Shown: positions 48,993-58,139 of the stretch, piece after piece
Layout of the letters: each line of letters begins with the position of its first letter
Numbering within the stretch: the stretch's first letter is position 1
Origin: Streptacidiphilus sp. 4-A2
Lineage (GTDB): Bacteria > Actinomycetota > Actinomycetes > Streptomycetales > Streptomycetaceae
Length of the DNA: 64,000 bases
Assembly (NCBI GenBank): GCA_014284505.1
Contig: JAAFYY010000001.1
Span: 7,737,845-7,801,844, forward strand
Direction of reading: 5' to 3'
Program-made: the position numbers and the translations under genes
The notes under the pieces: generated by a model
Databases searched by the model: none
What the model was told of the DNA's origin: nothing
What the model saw: only the letters and a program-made list of their open reading frames with translations

Positions 48993-50595
48993 GTGGCGAC
49001 ATCCGCACCCACCAGGAGCCGTGGCCGGCACGCGGCCCCGAAGCGGCACGGCGCGGCCGCCGCCCAGGCCGCCCAGGCTTCCCAGGCCGGGTCGATGAGC
49101 CACCGGGAGATCATGGAGGCCCTGTCCGGGCTGATCCTCGGCCTGTTCACGGCCATGCTCTCGTCCACCATCGTGACCAAACGCGCTGCCCCGGATCCTC
49201 AGCGACCTGCACGGCGGCGAGTCCCGTACACCTGGATCATCGCGGGCTGCTGTCGGTCACCGCCACCACCCCGATCTGGGGCAAGCTGGCCGACCTGTTC
49301 AGCAAGAAACTGCTGGTGCAGATATCGCTGGTGATCTACATCGCGGCCTCGATGCTGGCCGGGCTCTCACAGAACACCGCCGAGCTGATCACCTGCCGGT
49401 GATCCAGGGCGTGGGTCGGCGGGTGTCGGCGCTCGCGCAGGTCTGCATGGCGGCGATGATCTCGCCCCGCCAGCGCGGCCGCTACAGCGGCTACCTGGGC
49501 ATGGCCTTCGCGCTGGCCACCGAGCGACGGCGGCACCATCGTGGACACCTCCTGGCTGGGCTGGCGGCGTGCGCTGCCCTGGCCCATCGTGATCCTGCAG
49601 AAGACGCTGCACCTGCCCACCGTCCGCCGCCAGGTGAAGATCGACTACCTGGGCGCCACCCTGATCGCCGCCAGTGTCAGCATGCTGCTGGTGTGGGTGA
49701 CCATCGCCGGGCAGTCCTTCGCCTGGGAGTCCTGGCAGACCGTCGCGATGGTGAGCTGCTGCTGGGCCTGCCGCGATCCGGGTGGAACAGCGGCGGAGAA
49801 CCCGGTGGTCCCGGTCTCGCTGTTCCGGCACCGCACCGTGGTGCTGGCCCTGATCGCCTCGGTGATGGTCGGCGTCGGGATGTACGGCACCACCTTCCTC
49901 AGCCAGTTCTTCCAGCTCTCCCGGGACGAGTCGCCGACCATGGCCGGGGTCGCCACCATCCCGATGGTGTCGGGCTGGCTGGCCTCCACCTTCGTCGGAC
50001 GGCTGATCACCCGCACCGGCAAGTGGAAGATCTACCTGGTGCTCGGCAGCCCGCTCACCGTCGGCCTGGCCCTGCTGCGCTGCTGCGCCGGGACACCTCC
50101 TACGGGGTGATCACGGTCGCCATGGTGCTCACCGGCGTGGGCATCGGCACGGTGATGCAGAACCTGGTGCTCGCGGTGCAGAACAGTGTCCCGGTCGCCG
50201 AGCTGGGCGCGTCCAGCTCGCTGGTCACCTTCTTCCGGACGCTGGGCGGCGCGATCGGGGTGTCCGCGCTCGGCGCGCTGCTCACCCACCAGGTCACCCG
50301 CTATGTCGGCCAGGGGCTGGTCGCCGCACACCAGCCGGCCTCGGCTGCGGCGAGCCTCGGCGGCTCCTCGATCCCCGACCTGTCGTTGATCCCGTCCCAG
50401 GTCAGGCCGCTGGTGGAGAGCGCCTTCGGGCACGGCATCGGCGAGGTCTTCCTGGTCTGCGCCCCGTTCGCAGCGGTCGCCCTGCTCTCGGTCTGGCTGA
50501 TCCGGGAGACCCCGCTCAGCGAACGCTCCGGCGTGGAGCGCGTCGCGGCCGCCGAGCCCGAGCCCGAACTTGGACTCGAACCGCAGGCTGCCTGA
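48993..50595 (+). CDS. MFS exporter, DHA2 (EmrB/QacA) family, heavily disrupted
   Basis: A 14-helix drug exporter is recognisable: SHREIMEALSGLILGLFTAMLSSTIV, TATTPIWGKLADLFSKKLLV (near 49270), RQRGRYSGYLGMAFALAT, DYLGATLIAASVSMLLVWVT, VVLALIASVMVGVGMYGTTF, VMQNLVLAVQNSVPVAELGA and the C-terminal EVFLVCAPFAAVALLSVWLI. At least six frame changes lie between 49180 and 50100. Around 49560-49590 the stretch between DTSWLGWR and PIVILQKTLHL also seems shortened by several residues relative to the family, so true decay is possible here. The start GTG 48993 has a G-rich site (GAGGGG). Confidence 0.7.
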
Positions 50596-50599
50596 GGCA

Positions 50600-51238
50600 T
50601 CAGGGATGCTCCGCGTCGATGTGGCGGCGCATCAGGACCCGTTGATCGGTGATGGCGCTGCGGTCGCCCTGGTGTCTGGCGGTGTGGATCGACTCGGCAT
50701 GGGCGGCGCAGGCCGTGCAGCCGTCGGCGGCGACCGGGTCGGGCAGCGGAAAGCCGGGGAGATCGGACGCTTCGTCAACTTTGCTGTCGCACATGTGAGT
50801 TGCCTTCGCTTCTGGGCTGATCTGCACTGACCTGCGACTCCGTTTGAGCTCGCACCACACGCTCTTGCCGATCACGCGTGGGATCACGCCCCAGCGATGG
50901 CTCAGGGCGTCCACCATGGCCAGACCGCGCCCACTTTCGGCGAAGTCCGTTGCTGGATCGGTGAGTTCACGGGCGAGTGGCGTGCCCGTCGCCCAGTCGC
51001 GTACCTCGACGCGTAAGCCCCGCCTGATCGGGCGGTAGGTGATGGCCACCTGGCTGCCTCTGGTTGCGTGGCCGTGTATGACGGCGTTGGCGACCAGCTC
51101 GCCGATGACCGATTCCAGGTCATCGGCCAACTCGTCCAGGGCCCAACGGTGGGCGAGATCGCGCGCCGCAGCGCGGGCGGCCCTGACGGCGGGACGAAAG
51201 CGTCGGTATCGGACTTCTTCCGAGGGTGGGACGGGCAT
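50600..51238 (-). CDS. RsbW-like ATP-binding regulatory protein
   Basis: 212 residues from ATG 51238 behind AGGGGG. A HATPase_c_2 domain is complete: VIGELVANAVIHGHA (N box with Asn), VRDWATGTPLAR, SGRGLAMVDALSHRWGV (G-rich lid). A ~70-residue C-terminal extension (SPEAKATHMCDSKVDEAS... DGCTACAAHAESI) has three Cys and no known domain. Streptomycetes encode many such proteins near XRE-DUF397 pairs; they are thought to act as anti-sigma or partner-switching kinases. It converges on the exporter gene with only 4 bp between stops. Confidence 0.82.
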   Translation of the reverse strand: MPVPPSEEVRYRRFRPAVRAARAAARDLAHRWALDELADDLESVIGELVANAVIHGHATRGSQVAITYRPIRRGLRVEVRDWATGTPLARELTDPATDFAESGRGLAMVDALSHRWGVIPRVIGKSVWCELKRSRRSVQISPEAKATHMCDSKVDEASDLPGFPLPDPVAADGCTACAAHAESIHTARHQGDRSAITDQRVLMRRHIDAEHP

Positions 51239-51419
51239 GCGGATACCCCCTGATGAGCCAAGGTCGTCATGATCTGACGATGTGTCGCTACAGTCAGTAG
51301 TGTGCACCCTGGCATCAGCGAAGTGTCAAGTCACCACTTCGGGTACCACATAGCTGGTTGCCGTCACTGTCGGCGAGCGGCACACTTGACCTGCAAGCCA
51401 TGGGAGAAGCGAGCGCTGA

Positions 51420-52280
51420 ATGCCTATCAATCACAGTCCGACGATCCGTCAGAGGCGTTTGGCCAGGCAGCTTCGGGAGTTGCGGTTAGCCGCCGGGCTG
51501 ACCCACGCCGATGCGGCTCAGGTGCTGGACTCGGCGGAGTCGAAGGTCGGCCGCATCGAGAACGCCCAGTCCGGCATCCGGCTCCCGGACCTCCGCGCGC
51601 TGATGGACGCCTACGGCGTCACGGATGCGGACGTGCGGGGCGAGGTCGAGCTCCTGGCCCGCGAGTCGAAGAAAAAGGGCTGGTGGTCGCGCTACGCCAA
51701 TGCCGTCGACTCCGCGTACGCGGCGTTCGTCGCCGTCGAGTGGGACGCGTCCGAGCTGTACAACGTTCAGACCAACATCGTGCCCGGGTTGCTTCAAACG
51801 CCCGACTACACCCGGGCGTTGGCGCCGCTTCAGACTCCGGAATTCACCCCGGAGGAAGTCGAGGGCCAGGTCGATGTCAGGCGGGAGCGCCGAAAGCTGC
51901 TGGTGCGGGAGCACCCCGTCCAGTTCTGGGCGATCATCACTGAAAGCGCCTTGTACCACCGCGTCGGTGGCAACGACGTGATGAAGGCGCAGTTGGAGTC
52001 CCTGCTCAGCGACAGTCGGCAGCAGAACATCGAGTTGCAGGTGCTGCCCCGCGAAGACCCTATGAATGCCTGCCTGTTCGGGCCCTTCGTCATCATGACC
52101 TTCCCGACCGCCGGCGAGACCGACATTGTCTACACCGAGTCGCCGACGAGCACGGTCTATTACGAGGAGCCGACCGAGGTGGAGACCTACACGACACTGT
52201 TCCGCAGGCTCAACATGGCCGCAGCAAATGTCAGCAAGTCCCGTGATCTCATCATGGGCGCCCTCAAAGAAATGGCATAG
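51420..52280 (+). CDS. XRE-family regulator with DUF5753 domain
   Basis: An intact 286-residue protein: helix-turn-helix at residues ~12-65 (LRELRLAAGLTHADAAQVLD, ESKVGRIENAQSGI) followed by the DUF5753 domain (ELYNVQTNIVPGLLQTPDYT; FWAIITESALYHRVGG; QNIELQVLPREDPM). Such regulators pair with DUF397 proteins, as here 3 bp downstream, and take part in development or antibiotic control in Streptomyces (family knowledge). It is the first gene upstream of the ATPase-nuclease module and might control it. Confidence 0.9.
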   Translation: MPINHSPTIRQRRLARQLRELRLAAGLTHADAAQVLDSAESKVGRIENAQSGIRLPDLRALMDAYGVTDADVRGEVELLARESKKKGWWSRYANAVDSAYAAFVAVEWDASELYNVQTNIVPGLLQTPDYTRALAPLQTPEFTPEEVEGQVDVRRERRKLLVREHPVQFWAIITESALYHRVGGNDVMKAQLESLLSDSRQQNIELQVLPREDPMNACLFGPFVIMTFPTAGETDIVYTESPTSTVYYEEPTEVETYTTLFRRLNMAAANVSKSRDLIMGALKEMA

Positions 52281-52283
52281 CCG

Positions 52284-52502
52284 ATGAAGTCCCACATTGA
52301 ATCCGCGTCGGTCCTGGGCCTGGAGTGGACGAAGTCGTCGTTCTCGGGAAACAACGGCGACTGCGTCGAGATAGCCGGTCTGGCTGACGGTGGTCGTGCT
52401 GTCCGGGACAGCAAGGATGAGCACGGCCCGGCGCTGTGCTTCTCCGCGCGGGAGTGGTCGGCGTTTGTCGCGGGTGTTGATGCGGGCGAGTTCGAGCGGT
52501 AA
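52284..52502 (+). CDS. DUF397 protein
   Basis: An intact 72-residue protein with the DUF397 pattern LEWTKSSFSGNNGDCVEIAG, AVRDSKDEHGPALCFSAREW and the closing F-V-AGVDAGEFER. It begins 3 bp after the XRE stop, so the two are co-translated. Partners of this type are thought to bind or titrate the XRE protein. Confidence 0.9.
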   Translation: MKSHIESASVLGLEWTKSSFSGNNGDCVEIAGLADGGRAVRDSKDEHGPALCFSAREWSAFVAGVDAGEFER

Positions 52503-52600
52503 GACCGTTGTTGGCGGGTCCGTGTGCGGACCCGCCAGGTGACTCGTGGTCGCCTAGGATCGAGACCACCGATCGGCGCTCCGAGGCCAGGGATGGACGC

Positions 52601-53943
52601 ATGTACATCGCGAAGGTAGAGATCTCCAACATCCTCGGCTTCAGCGGCGGCCGGAATGTCGAGCTCGACTTCACCCGGCCCAACGGGAAGTACGCCGGCT
52701 GGACGGTCCTGGCGGGGCGCAACGGGTCGGGGAAGACCTCGCTGCTGCGCTGCCTGGCGCTGGTGTCGGCGGTCCTCGGATCGCTCCCAGAATTGCGCCC
52801 TCCTATTTCACCTGGCTCGCGGATGCCGGTGCCGACGGTGAGCTCCTGGCCGATTTCCATCTCGATGCGCGGGATCTCAAGGAAATCTATCGGGACGCCC
52901 CGCCGCCCAAGCCCGGGATCGCGATGCGCCGGACCGTGGGCTGCCTGCCCGGGGTGGTGGCTCCGAATGGACCACCGTGAGGCTGCGCGATGGACAGTCC
53001 GCTCCCGAATTCGATGTCCCCGGCCCTTGGTTCGTGGCTGGTTACGGGCCTTTTCCGGAGGCTTTCGCCGGACAGTGTCGACCCACTTCCCGTGCGTTAT
53101 GAGCGGAACGATCCGGAGCGGGTGCTCGAAGGGGTCGACCGGTTCTCGACCCTGTTCAACGAGGACGCCTCGCTGAACGGCGGGCTCTCCTGGCTGGTCA
53201 GCCTCCATCTGCGGCAGCTGGAGGGCAACAAGGCCGCAGGCAGGCTGCTCGCCGGGGTTCTCGACCTCTTGTCGGACGGTCTCCTGCCCGATGGCTATCA
53301 GGCGCTGCGGGTGAATTCGCAGGGGCTGTGGATCAGGCACGGGCGGAAGTCGTTCCCGGTGCGGTCGATGAGCGACGGCTATCGTGCGGTGATCGCGCTG
53401 GTGCTTGATGTCGTGCGCAGTCTCGACGAATTCCACGGCGGAATCCGGGTCAGTACCGCAGGCAACCGGCTGGCGGTCAGGCGGCCCGGTGTCGTGCTGA
53501 TCGACGAGATCGACGCACACCTGCACGTCAGCTGGCAGCAGCGCATCGGCGGCTGGCTGACGTCGCACTTTCCCGAGATCCAGTTCATCGTCAGCACCCA
53601 CAGCCCCTACATCTGCCAGGCGGCCGACCCCGGCGGACTGATCCGGCTGCCGGGGCCGACCGAGCAGGCCGGGCCCAGGGTCGTGGACGAGGAGCTGCGG
53701 CGCCGGATTGTCTACGGCAGTGGCGACGACGCCGCGATGTCGGAGCTCTTCGGCCTCGACTCGCCGTATTCGGAGCAGGCCGAGGAGTTGCGTCGACAGC
53801 TGGTGCAGCTCGAAGGAAAGGTGCTGAGGGGCAAGGCGTCGAAGGGCGAGGAAGCGCGCTACGCCGACCTCAGCTCGACGCTTTCGAGTTCTCCGAGTGC
53901 GCGTATCGACGAGGTCGCGGCACGGCTCGCGAGGCAGAAGTGA
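52601..53943 (+). CDS. AAA ATPase of the OLD/RecF type, PtuA-like (about three frameshifts)
   Basis: About 447 residues from ATG 52601. P-loop: ISNILGFSGGRNVELDF then VLAGRNGSGKTSLLRCLALV (Lys45). The middle is broken near 52790, 52960 and 53060; repaired pieces include SYFTWLADAGADGELLADF and FDVPGPWFVAGYGPF. The C-terminal half is intact: signature-like SMSDGYRAVIALVLDV, Walker B GVVLIDEIDAHLHVSWQQRI and the switch STHSPYIC. This is the SMC/OLD-like ATPase seen in several anti-phage systems. Its stop overlaps the nuclease GTG by 4 bp, indicating stoichiometric co-production. The best match in organisation is PtuA of Septu. Confidence 0.8.
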
Positions 53944-54647
53944 TCCCGATCGAGCGGGTCGAACTCGACGGGGTGATGAAGCGGCGGCTGGAGGCCAAGT
54001 CGGCGCTGCTGCGCGCCCGGCGGGCGGGCACCGCCGAAGCCCGGCAGAGCTGGAGATCGGCCCGCACGATCCGCCGGGGCTTAGCCGAGAAGCTCACCGG
54101 CATGGCTCCCGGGCTGAGCCGCTGCATGTACTGCGGCGACGGCGAGGGCACCGATATCGACCACTTCAGGCCCATAGCCAGCGACCCGTTCGGAACGTTC
54201 CTGTGGACCAACCACCTGCTCGCCTGCTCGCACTGCAACAGCAACATGAAACGCGACAAGTACCCGTGCGACGCGAGCGGATCCTGCCTGCTGGTCGATC
54301 CCTGCCGGGACGACCCGCACGAGCACATGGAGTTGAACTTCGCGACGGGAATCTACTTCCCGCTGACGGCGAAGGGCGCGTCCACGATCGAGGTGTTCGG
54401 CCTCGGCCGGCCGGTCCTGGTGGTCGGGCGGGCCAAGGCGTTTGTGAGATGCAAGGCGATGCTGTCCCACTGGCTGGTCCTCACCGGCGCGGGGGATGAC
54501 TCCGGTGCCGAGGAGGTCTACGAATCCCTCAGGCTCCAGCCCTTCGCCGACGTGCTCTACGCGATGGTGCGGCGCAGGGACGCCCCGGGGGCGCCGGTCG
54601 CCTTCGGCCGGGAAGCCGTGGCCGCCCTGCGGGCGATCCGCTGGTAG
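53940..54647 (+). CDS. HNH endonuclease, PtuB-like
   Basis: An intact 235-residue nuclease. The treble-clef HNH core is complete: zinc Cys62 and Cys65 (RCMYCGDGEG), catalytic Asp74-His75 (DIDHFRPIAS), Asn91 (WTNHLLACSHCNSN), zinc Cys96 and Cys99, and Asn100 with Lys104. LLVDPCRDDPHEHMELNF after the core is typical of PtuB/TIGR02646-like HNH proteins. Translation is coupled to the ATPase gene by a GTGA overlap. Expected role: DNA (or tRNA/RNA) cleavage gated by the ATPase on phage infection; this is inferred from family and organisation. Confidence 0.85.
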   Translation: MIPIERVELDGVMKRRLEAKSALLRARRAGTAEARQSWRSARTIRRGLAEKLTGMAPGLSRCMYCGDGEGTDIDHFRPIASDPFGTFLWTNHLLACSHCNSNMKRDKYPCDASGSCLLVDPCRDDPHEHMELNFATGIYFPLTAKGASTIEVFGLGRPVLVVGRAKAFVRCKAMLSHWLVLTGAGDDSGAEEVYESLRLQPFADVLYAMVRRRDAPGAPVAFGREAVAALRAIRW

Positions 54648-54658
54648 CCCCGCGGCCG

Positions 54659-54697
54659 CGAAGGGCCGGGGAGCGGTCGTCGCTCTCCGGCCCTTCG
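54659..54697. terminator. Bidirectional terminator after the ATPase-HNH module
   Basis: CGAAGGGCCGGGGAGCG (54659-54675) pairs with CGCTCTCCGGCCCTTCG (54681-54697) over 17 bp with one G-T wobble and a 5-nt loop. Confidence 0.82.
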
Positions 54698-54709
54698 GGG
54701 TGGCGGGGT

Positions 54710-54937
54710 TCAGCCCGCGATGACGTACAGGCCGTAGCCGACCGCCGCCGCGCACAGGGCGAAGCAGAGCACCGCGCCGCTGAGGGCGGCGGTGCCACGG
54801 GCGGCGCTGCCGTCGGCCTGCGCGGCCTCCCGCTGGGAGAGTGCGGCGATGCCGAGGCAGAAGGCGACGACGACGGCGATGCTGATGCCGACGCTGACAC
54901 CGAAGGTGCTGCCGAGGGCGGACCAGTTGATGTTCAT
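54710..54937 (-). CDS. Small two-helix membrane protein linked to the phosphate transporter
   Basis: An intact 75-residue protein with two hydrophobic helices (GVSVGISIAVVVAFCLGIAA and ALSGAVLCFALCAAAVGYGL) separated by a charged loop (SQREAAQADG). It starts 9 bp after the stop of the PiT gene, so it is co-transcribed. Similar small proteins follow pit in other streptomycetes (recollection); it may be an accessory subunit. Confidence 0.75.
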   Translation of the reverse strand: MNINWSALGSTFGVSVGISIAVVVAFCLGIAALSQREAAQADGSAARGTAALSGAVLCFALCAAAVGYGLYVIAG

Positions 54938-54946
54938 GGGGTCTCC

Positions 54947-56171
54947 TCAGGCCGCGACGACGTCGGTGGCGCTGTCGGCGGCCGCAGCCGTGGTGGCCGC
55001 AGCGGTGGTGGCGGCAGCGGTGGTGGTGGGGAGCGGCAGCGCGGTCCCGGCGGGTACCGGGGTGACCGTGTCGGTGCCGACCACGTCGGAGGCGTCCACC
55101 GGGCGGCGGCGGTTGATCACGTAGATCCAGCCGGCCCCGGCCGCACCGATCAGGCCCAGCAGGACCACGCCCCAGTTGCCCTGGTCGGCGAGGAGCGCGC
55201 CCAGCCCGCCGAGCACGGCGGCGGTCGGCAGGGTCAGGCACCAGGCGTAGGTCATCCGCCGGGCGGTGGACCAGTTGACCACCCCGGTGGGGCCACCCTT
55301 GCCCGCGCCCATGATGCCGCCGGAGCAGACGTGGGTGGTGGACAGGCCGTAGCCCATGTGCGAGGAGGTCAGGATGACGGTCGCCGAAGCGGTCTGGGCG
55401 GTGAAGCCCTGGGGCGCGGAGATGTCGGTGATGCCCTTGCCCAGGGTGCGGATGATCCGCCAGCCGCCGATGTAGGTGCCGGCCGCGATGGCCGCACCGG
55501 AGGAGACGATGACCCACAGCGGCGGTGCGGAGTGCGGCGCGATCACCCCGGCGGCGACCAGGGTCAGCGTGATCACCCCCATGGTCTTCTGGGCGTCGTT
55601 GGTGCCGTGCGCCAGCGAGACCAGGGAGGCGGAGGCGATCTGTCCGGCCTTGAAGCCCTTGCCCGTGGCCTGCCCGCTGCTGCGGCGGGTGATCCGGTAG
55701 GCCAGCTTGGTGGCGGCCCAGGCGGCGACCCGCGGCGACGGGGGAGGCCACGGCCGGGATGATGATCTTGGTGACGACGACTGAGAAGTTCACCCCGTGC
55801 ATGCCGACCGCGACCAGCGTGGCGCCGATCAGGCCGCCGTACAGGGCGTGCGAGGAGCTGGAGGGGATACCGCGCAGCCAGGTGACCAGGTTCCACAGGA
55901 TGGCGCCGATCAGGGCGGCGAACACCACCTGCGGCCGGATCCCCGAGCTCTCCTGGATGATCCCGCCGGAGATCGTCTTGGCGACCTCCACCGAGAGAAA
56001 CGCTCCAGCCAGGTTCAGGACTCCGGAGATGGCGACCGCGACCTTGGGCCGCAGGGCGCCGGTGGCGATGGAGGTGGCCATCGCGTTGGCCGTGTCGTGG
56101 AAACCGTTGGTGAAGTCGAAGGCGAGGGCCGTGATGATCACGACGGTCACCAGGAACGTCATATGTTCCAT
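54947..56171 (-). CDS. pit: Low-affinity inorganic phosphate transporter PiT (one frameshift)
   Basis: About 408 residues. The two PiT signature repeats are FDFTNGFHDTANAMATSIAT at the N-terminus and SLAHGTNDAQKTMGVITLTL in the second half; GIPSSSSHALYGGLIGATL and SSHMGYGLSTTHVCSGGI mark the symmetrical substrate sites. A base is missing near 55735. The C-terminus is an unusual Thr/Ala run (TTTAAATTAAATTAAAADSA), coded by a 15-bp-like repeat. Start ATG 56171 was chosen; ATG 56162 is possible. A PHO box upstream suggests control by PhoP under phosphate limitation. Confidence 0.9.
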
Positions 56172-56206
56172 TACCAAACAATCGTCTCAGTGGAAGAGTC
56201 GCGCTG

Positions 56207-56239
56207 ACCGTAGGCACACCGGGTGAACAGAAGGTTAAC
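56207..56239 (-). promoter_or_regulatory. PHO box (three PhoP direct-repeat units) upstream of pit
   Basis: Read leftward, three contiguous 11-nt units follow one another: GTTAACCTTCT, GTTCACCCGGT and GTGCCTACGGT. They match the Streptomyces PhoP direct-repeat unit GTTCACC-N4 at decreasing quality (second unit best). The box ends 35 bp before the pit ATG. PhoP binding is inferred from the motif, the spacing and the gene's role. Confidence 0.7.
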
Positions 56240-56549
56240 TGACGCCCTATGGGGAGTTGAGCGCAGCGGCTAATCGGGGCGAAAAGGGCGCACGGCCTGG
56301 GGTGGAGCCGGAGGGCCGGAGTCCAAACGGTGAGATGACTCACATGCAACCGGGAACGAACTTTCTGTAGAACGCATGAGAATCGGCGACGCGGCCTGCC
56401 GCTGCTTGTACCCGACATGGCAGGATCGCTCCGGGCCCGGCGGGCCGGGGAGACAGCTGTGGGACGGCTGCGACCGCCGGTGCTGCCGGAGCTTCGCAAG
56501 GACCGGGGGGCCTGGTCGGGCGGGACTCAAGGGGAAGCAGGTGCAGGTC
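56240..56549. other. Leader region of the NlpC/P60 gene
   Basis: About 310 bp with no supported gene. I looked for a c-di-AMP (ydaO-type) riboswitch, common before NlpC/P60 genes in actinobacteria, and did not find its conserved GGGGGACCCA core. No clear promoter was identified. Confidence 0.4.
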
Positions 56550-58017
56550 ATGCGTGGTGCGGGCGGGGCGCGACGCGGGGAGTGGGCACGCCCGTGGCTG
56601 AGCGGGGCGCTGCGCTGCGGCGCGCTGCTGGCAGCGGCCGCGCTGGCGGTGCTGCCGCTGGCGGCTGCGCCGGCCTACGCCGCGAGCGGGAGCGACTCCG
56701 GTACCGGGGCGAACGCCGACGGCACGATCAGCGCCCAGACGCTGACCCAGGCCGAGGCCACCCTTCAGCCCATCCTGAACCGGCTGCACACCGACTACCA
56801 GCAGGCCGAGGTCGCGACCCAGAAGTACGACGCCCTGTCCGAGCAGCTGGTCACGGCGAAGGCCGACGACGACGCGCTCCAGGTGGCGGTCAGCAACAGC
56901 CAGGCGCAGGTCAACGACGGGGTCGCGATCGCCGGCCAGATCGCCGACGCCCAGTACCGGGCCGGCGGCCTCTCCCAGCTCGGTGAGCTGCTGCTGTCCA
57001 GCGACCCGGAACAGGCCGTGCACACCCAGGAACTGCTGTCGATGGTCGGCCGCTCGCAGTCCGCGTTCCTGGCCCAGCTCAAGAGCGACCAGGCGGGTCT
57101 GGTCGCCGCCCAGAGCGCCGCCGCCGTCGCCAAGGCGCACGCCGCGCAGCTGGTCGCGGGTGAGGCCCTGCAGAAGAACGCGATCACCAAGCAGCTGACC
57201 TCGGTCGAGCAGCAGGTCTCCACGCTCACCGGGGTGCAGAAGCAGGAGCTGTCGCTGCTGGAACAGAAGGAGGCCAGCCAGGCCCAGCTGGCCCTGCTCG
57301 CCTCCGGCGTCCTCGGCAAGGACGACGCCAAGCCCTCCGCCGCCGGGGCGCAGGCCATCACCTTCGCCTTCGCGCAGCTGGGCTCGCCCTATGTGTGGGG
57401 CGGCATCGGCCCCTACGCCGCAGGCTTCGACTGCTCCGGGCTGACCTCCCAGGCCTGGCTGAGCGCGGGGGTGGCCATCCCCGCACCAGCGAGGAGCAGT
57501 GGGCGGACCTGACGCATGTGGCGCTGGACGACCTGCGCCCCGGCGACCTGATCATCTACTTCTCCGACGCCAGCCATGTCGCCATGTACATCGGCGGCGG
57601 GATGGTGGAGGAGGCGCCGCACCCCGGGGCGTTCGTCGACGTGGAGCCGATGGCGGTCAACCCGATCCTGGGCGCGGTCCGGCCCGACCCGAGCGACCCC
57701 TCGCTGGGCTCCTACACCCCGCCGACCATCCCGCCGACGGCGACCCTGCCGCAGCCGATCGCCCCGACGCCGCCGCCTCCGGTCAAGACGCCGCCGACCC
57801 GGAAGCCCAAGCCGAAGCCCTCGACGAAGCCGACGCCCAAGCCCACCCCGTCCGGCAGCCCGTCCGGCAGCCCGTCCGGGAAGCCGTCCGGCGGCCCCTC
57901 CGGCTCGTCCTCGCCCTCCCCTCGGGGTCGGTCACGCCGACGCCCTCCGACAGCGTCTCGGAGTCGGCCTCCGCCTCGGCGGCGCAGTCGGCCGGCGCCG
58001 ACGGCGCCCGCGACTGA
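56550..58017 (+). CDS. Secreted NlpC/P60 peptidoglycan endopeptidase (two frameshifts)
   Basis: About 489 residues. A long signal sequence (LRCGALLAAAALAVLPLAAAPAYAA) precedes a coiled-coil region (residues ~60-250; ATLQPILNRLHTDYQQAEVA, KNAITKQLTSVEQQVSTL), then the NlpC/P60 domain: GSPYVWGGIGPYAAGFDCSGL with catalytic Cys, and SDASHVAMYIGGG with His. The C-terminus is a Pro/Lys/Ser-rich tail (TRKPKPKPSTKPTPKPTPSG, then SG-P repeats) probably crossing the wall. Breaks lie near 57480 and 57920. The coiled coil plus NlpC plan is that of RipA-like D,L-endopeptidases; it should cut cross-link stems in peptidoglycan. Confidence 0.85.
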
Positions 58018-58105
58018 CCTGCGGCGGCCCGACCTGCATTGATTCTGACCCGCTGTGGCCTGACCTGCTGTGGCCTGACCCGCTGTGGCCCGACCTGCGG
58101 CGGCC
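58015..58105. repeat. 15-bp tandem repeats starting in the NlpC stop codon
   Basis: Units TGACCYGCKGYGGCC are found at 58015 (containing the TGA stop), 58046, 58061, 58076 and, degenerate, 58091, with a partial copy at 58030-58045. The array fills most of the gap between two convergent genes. Confidence 0.8.
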
Positions 58106-58139
58106 CGAACCCGGCCGGGGCTGACCCCGGCCGGGCCGG

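Noticed and set aside
56240..56549. ydaO-type c-di-AMP riboswitch before the NlpC/P60 gene
   Set aside because: The expected GGGGGACCCA and GGGTGAA cores are absent; only loose G-rich stretches are present.
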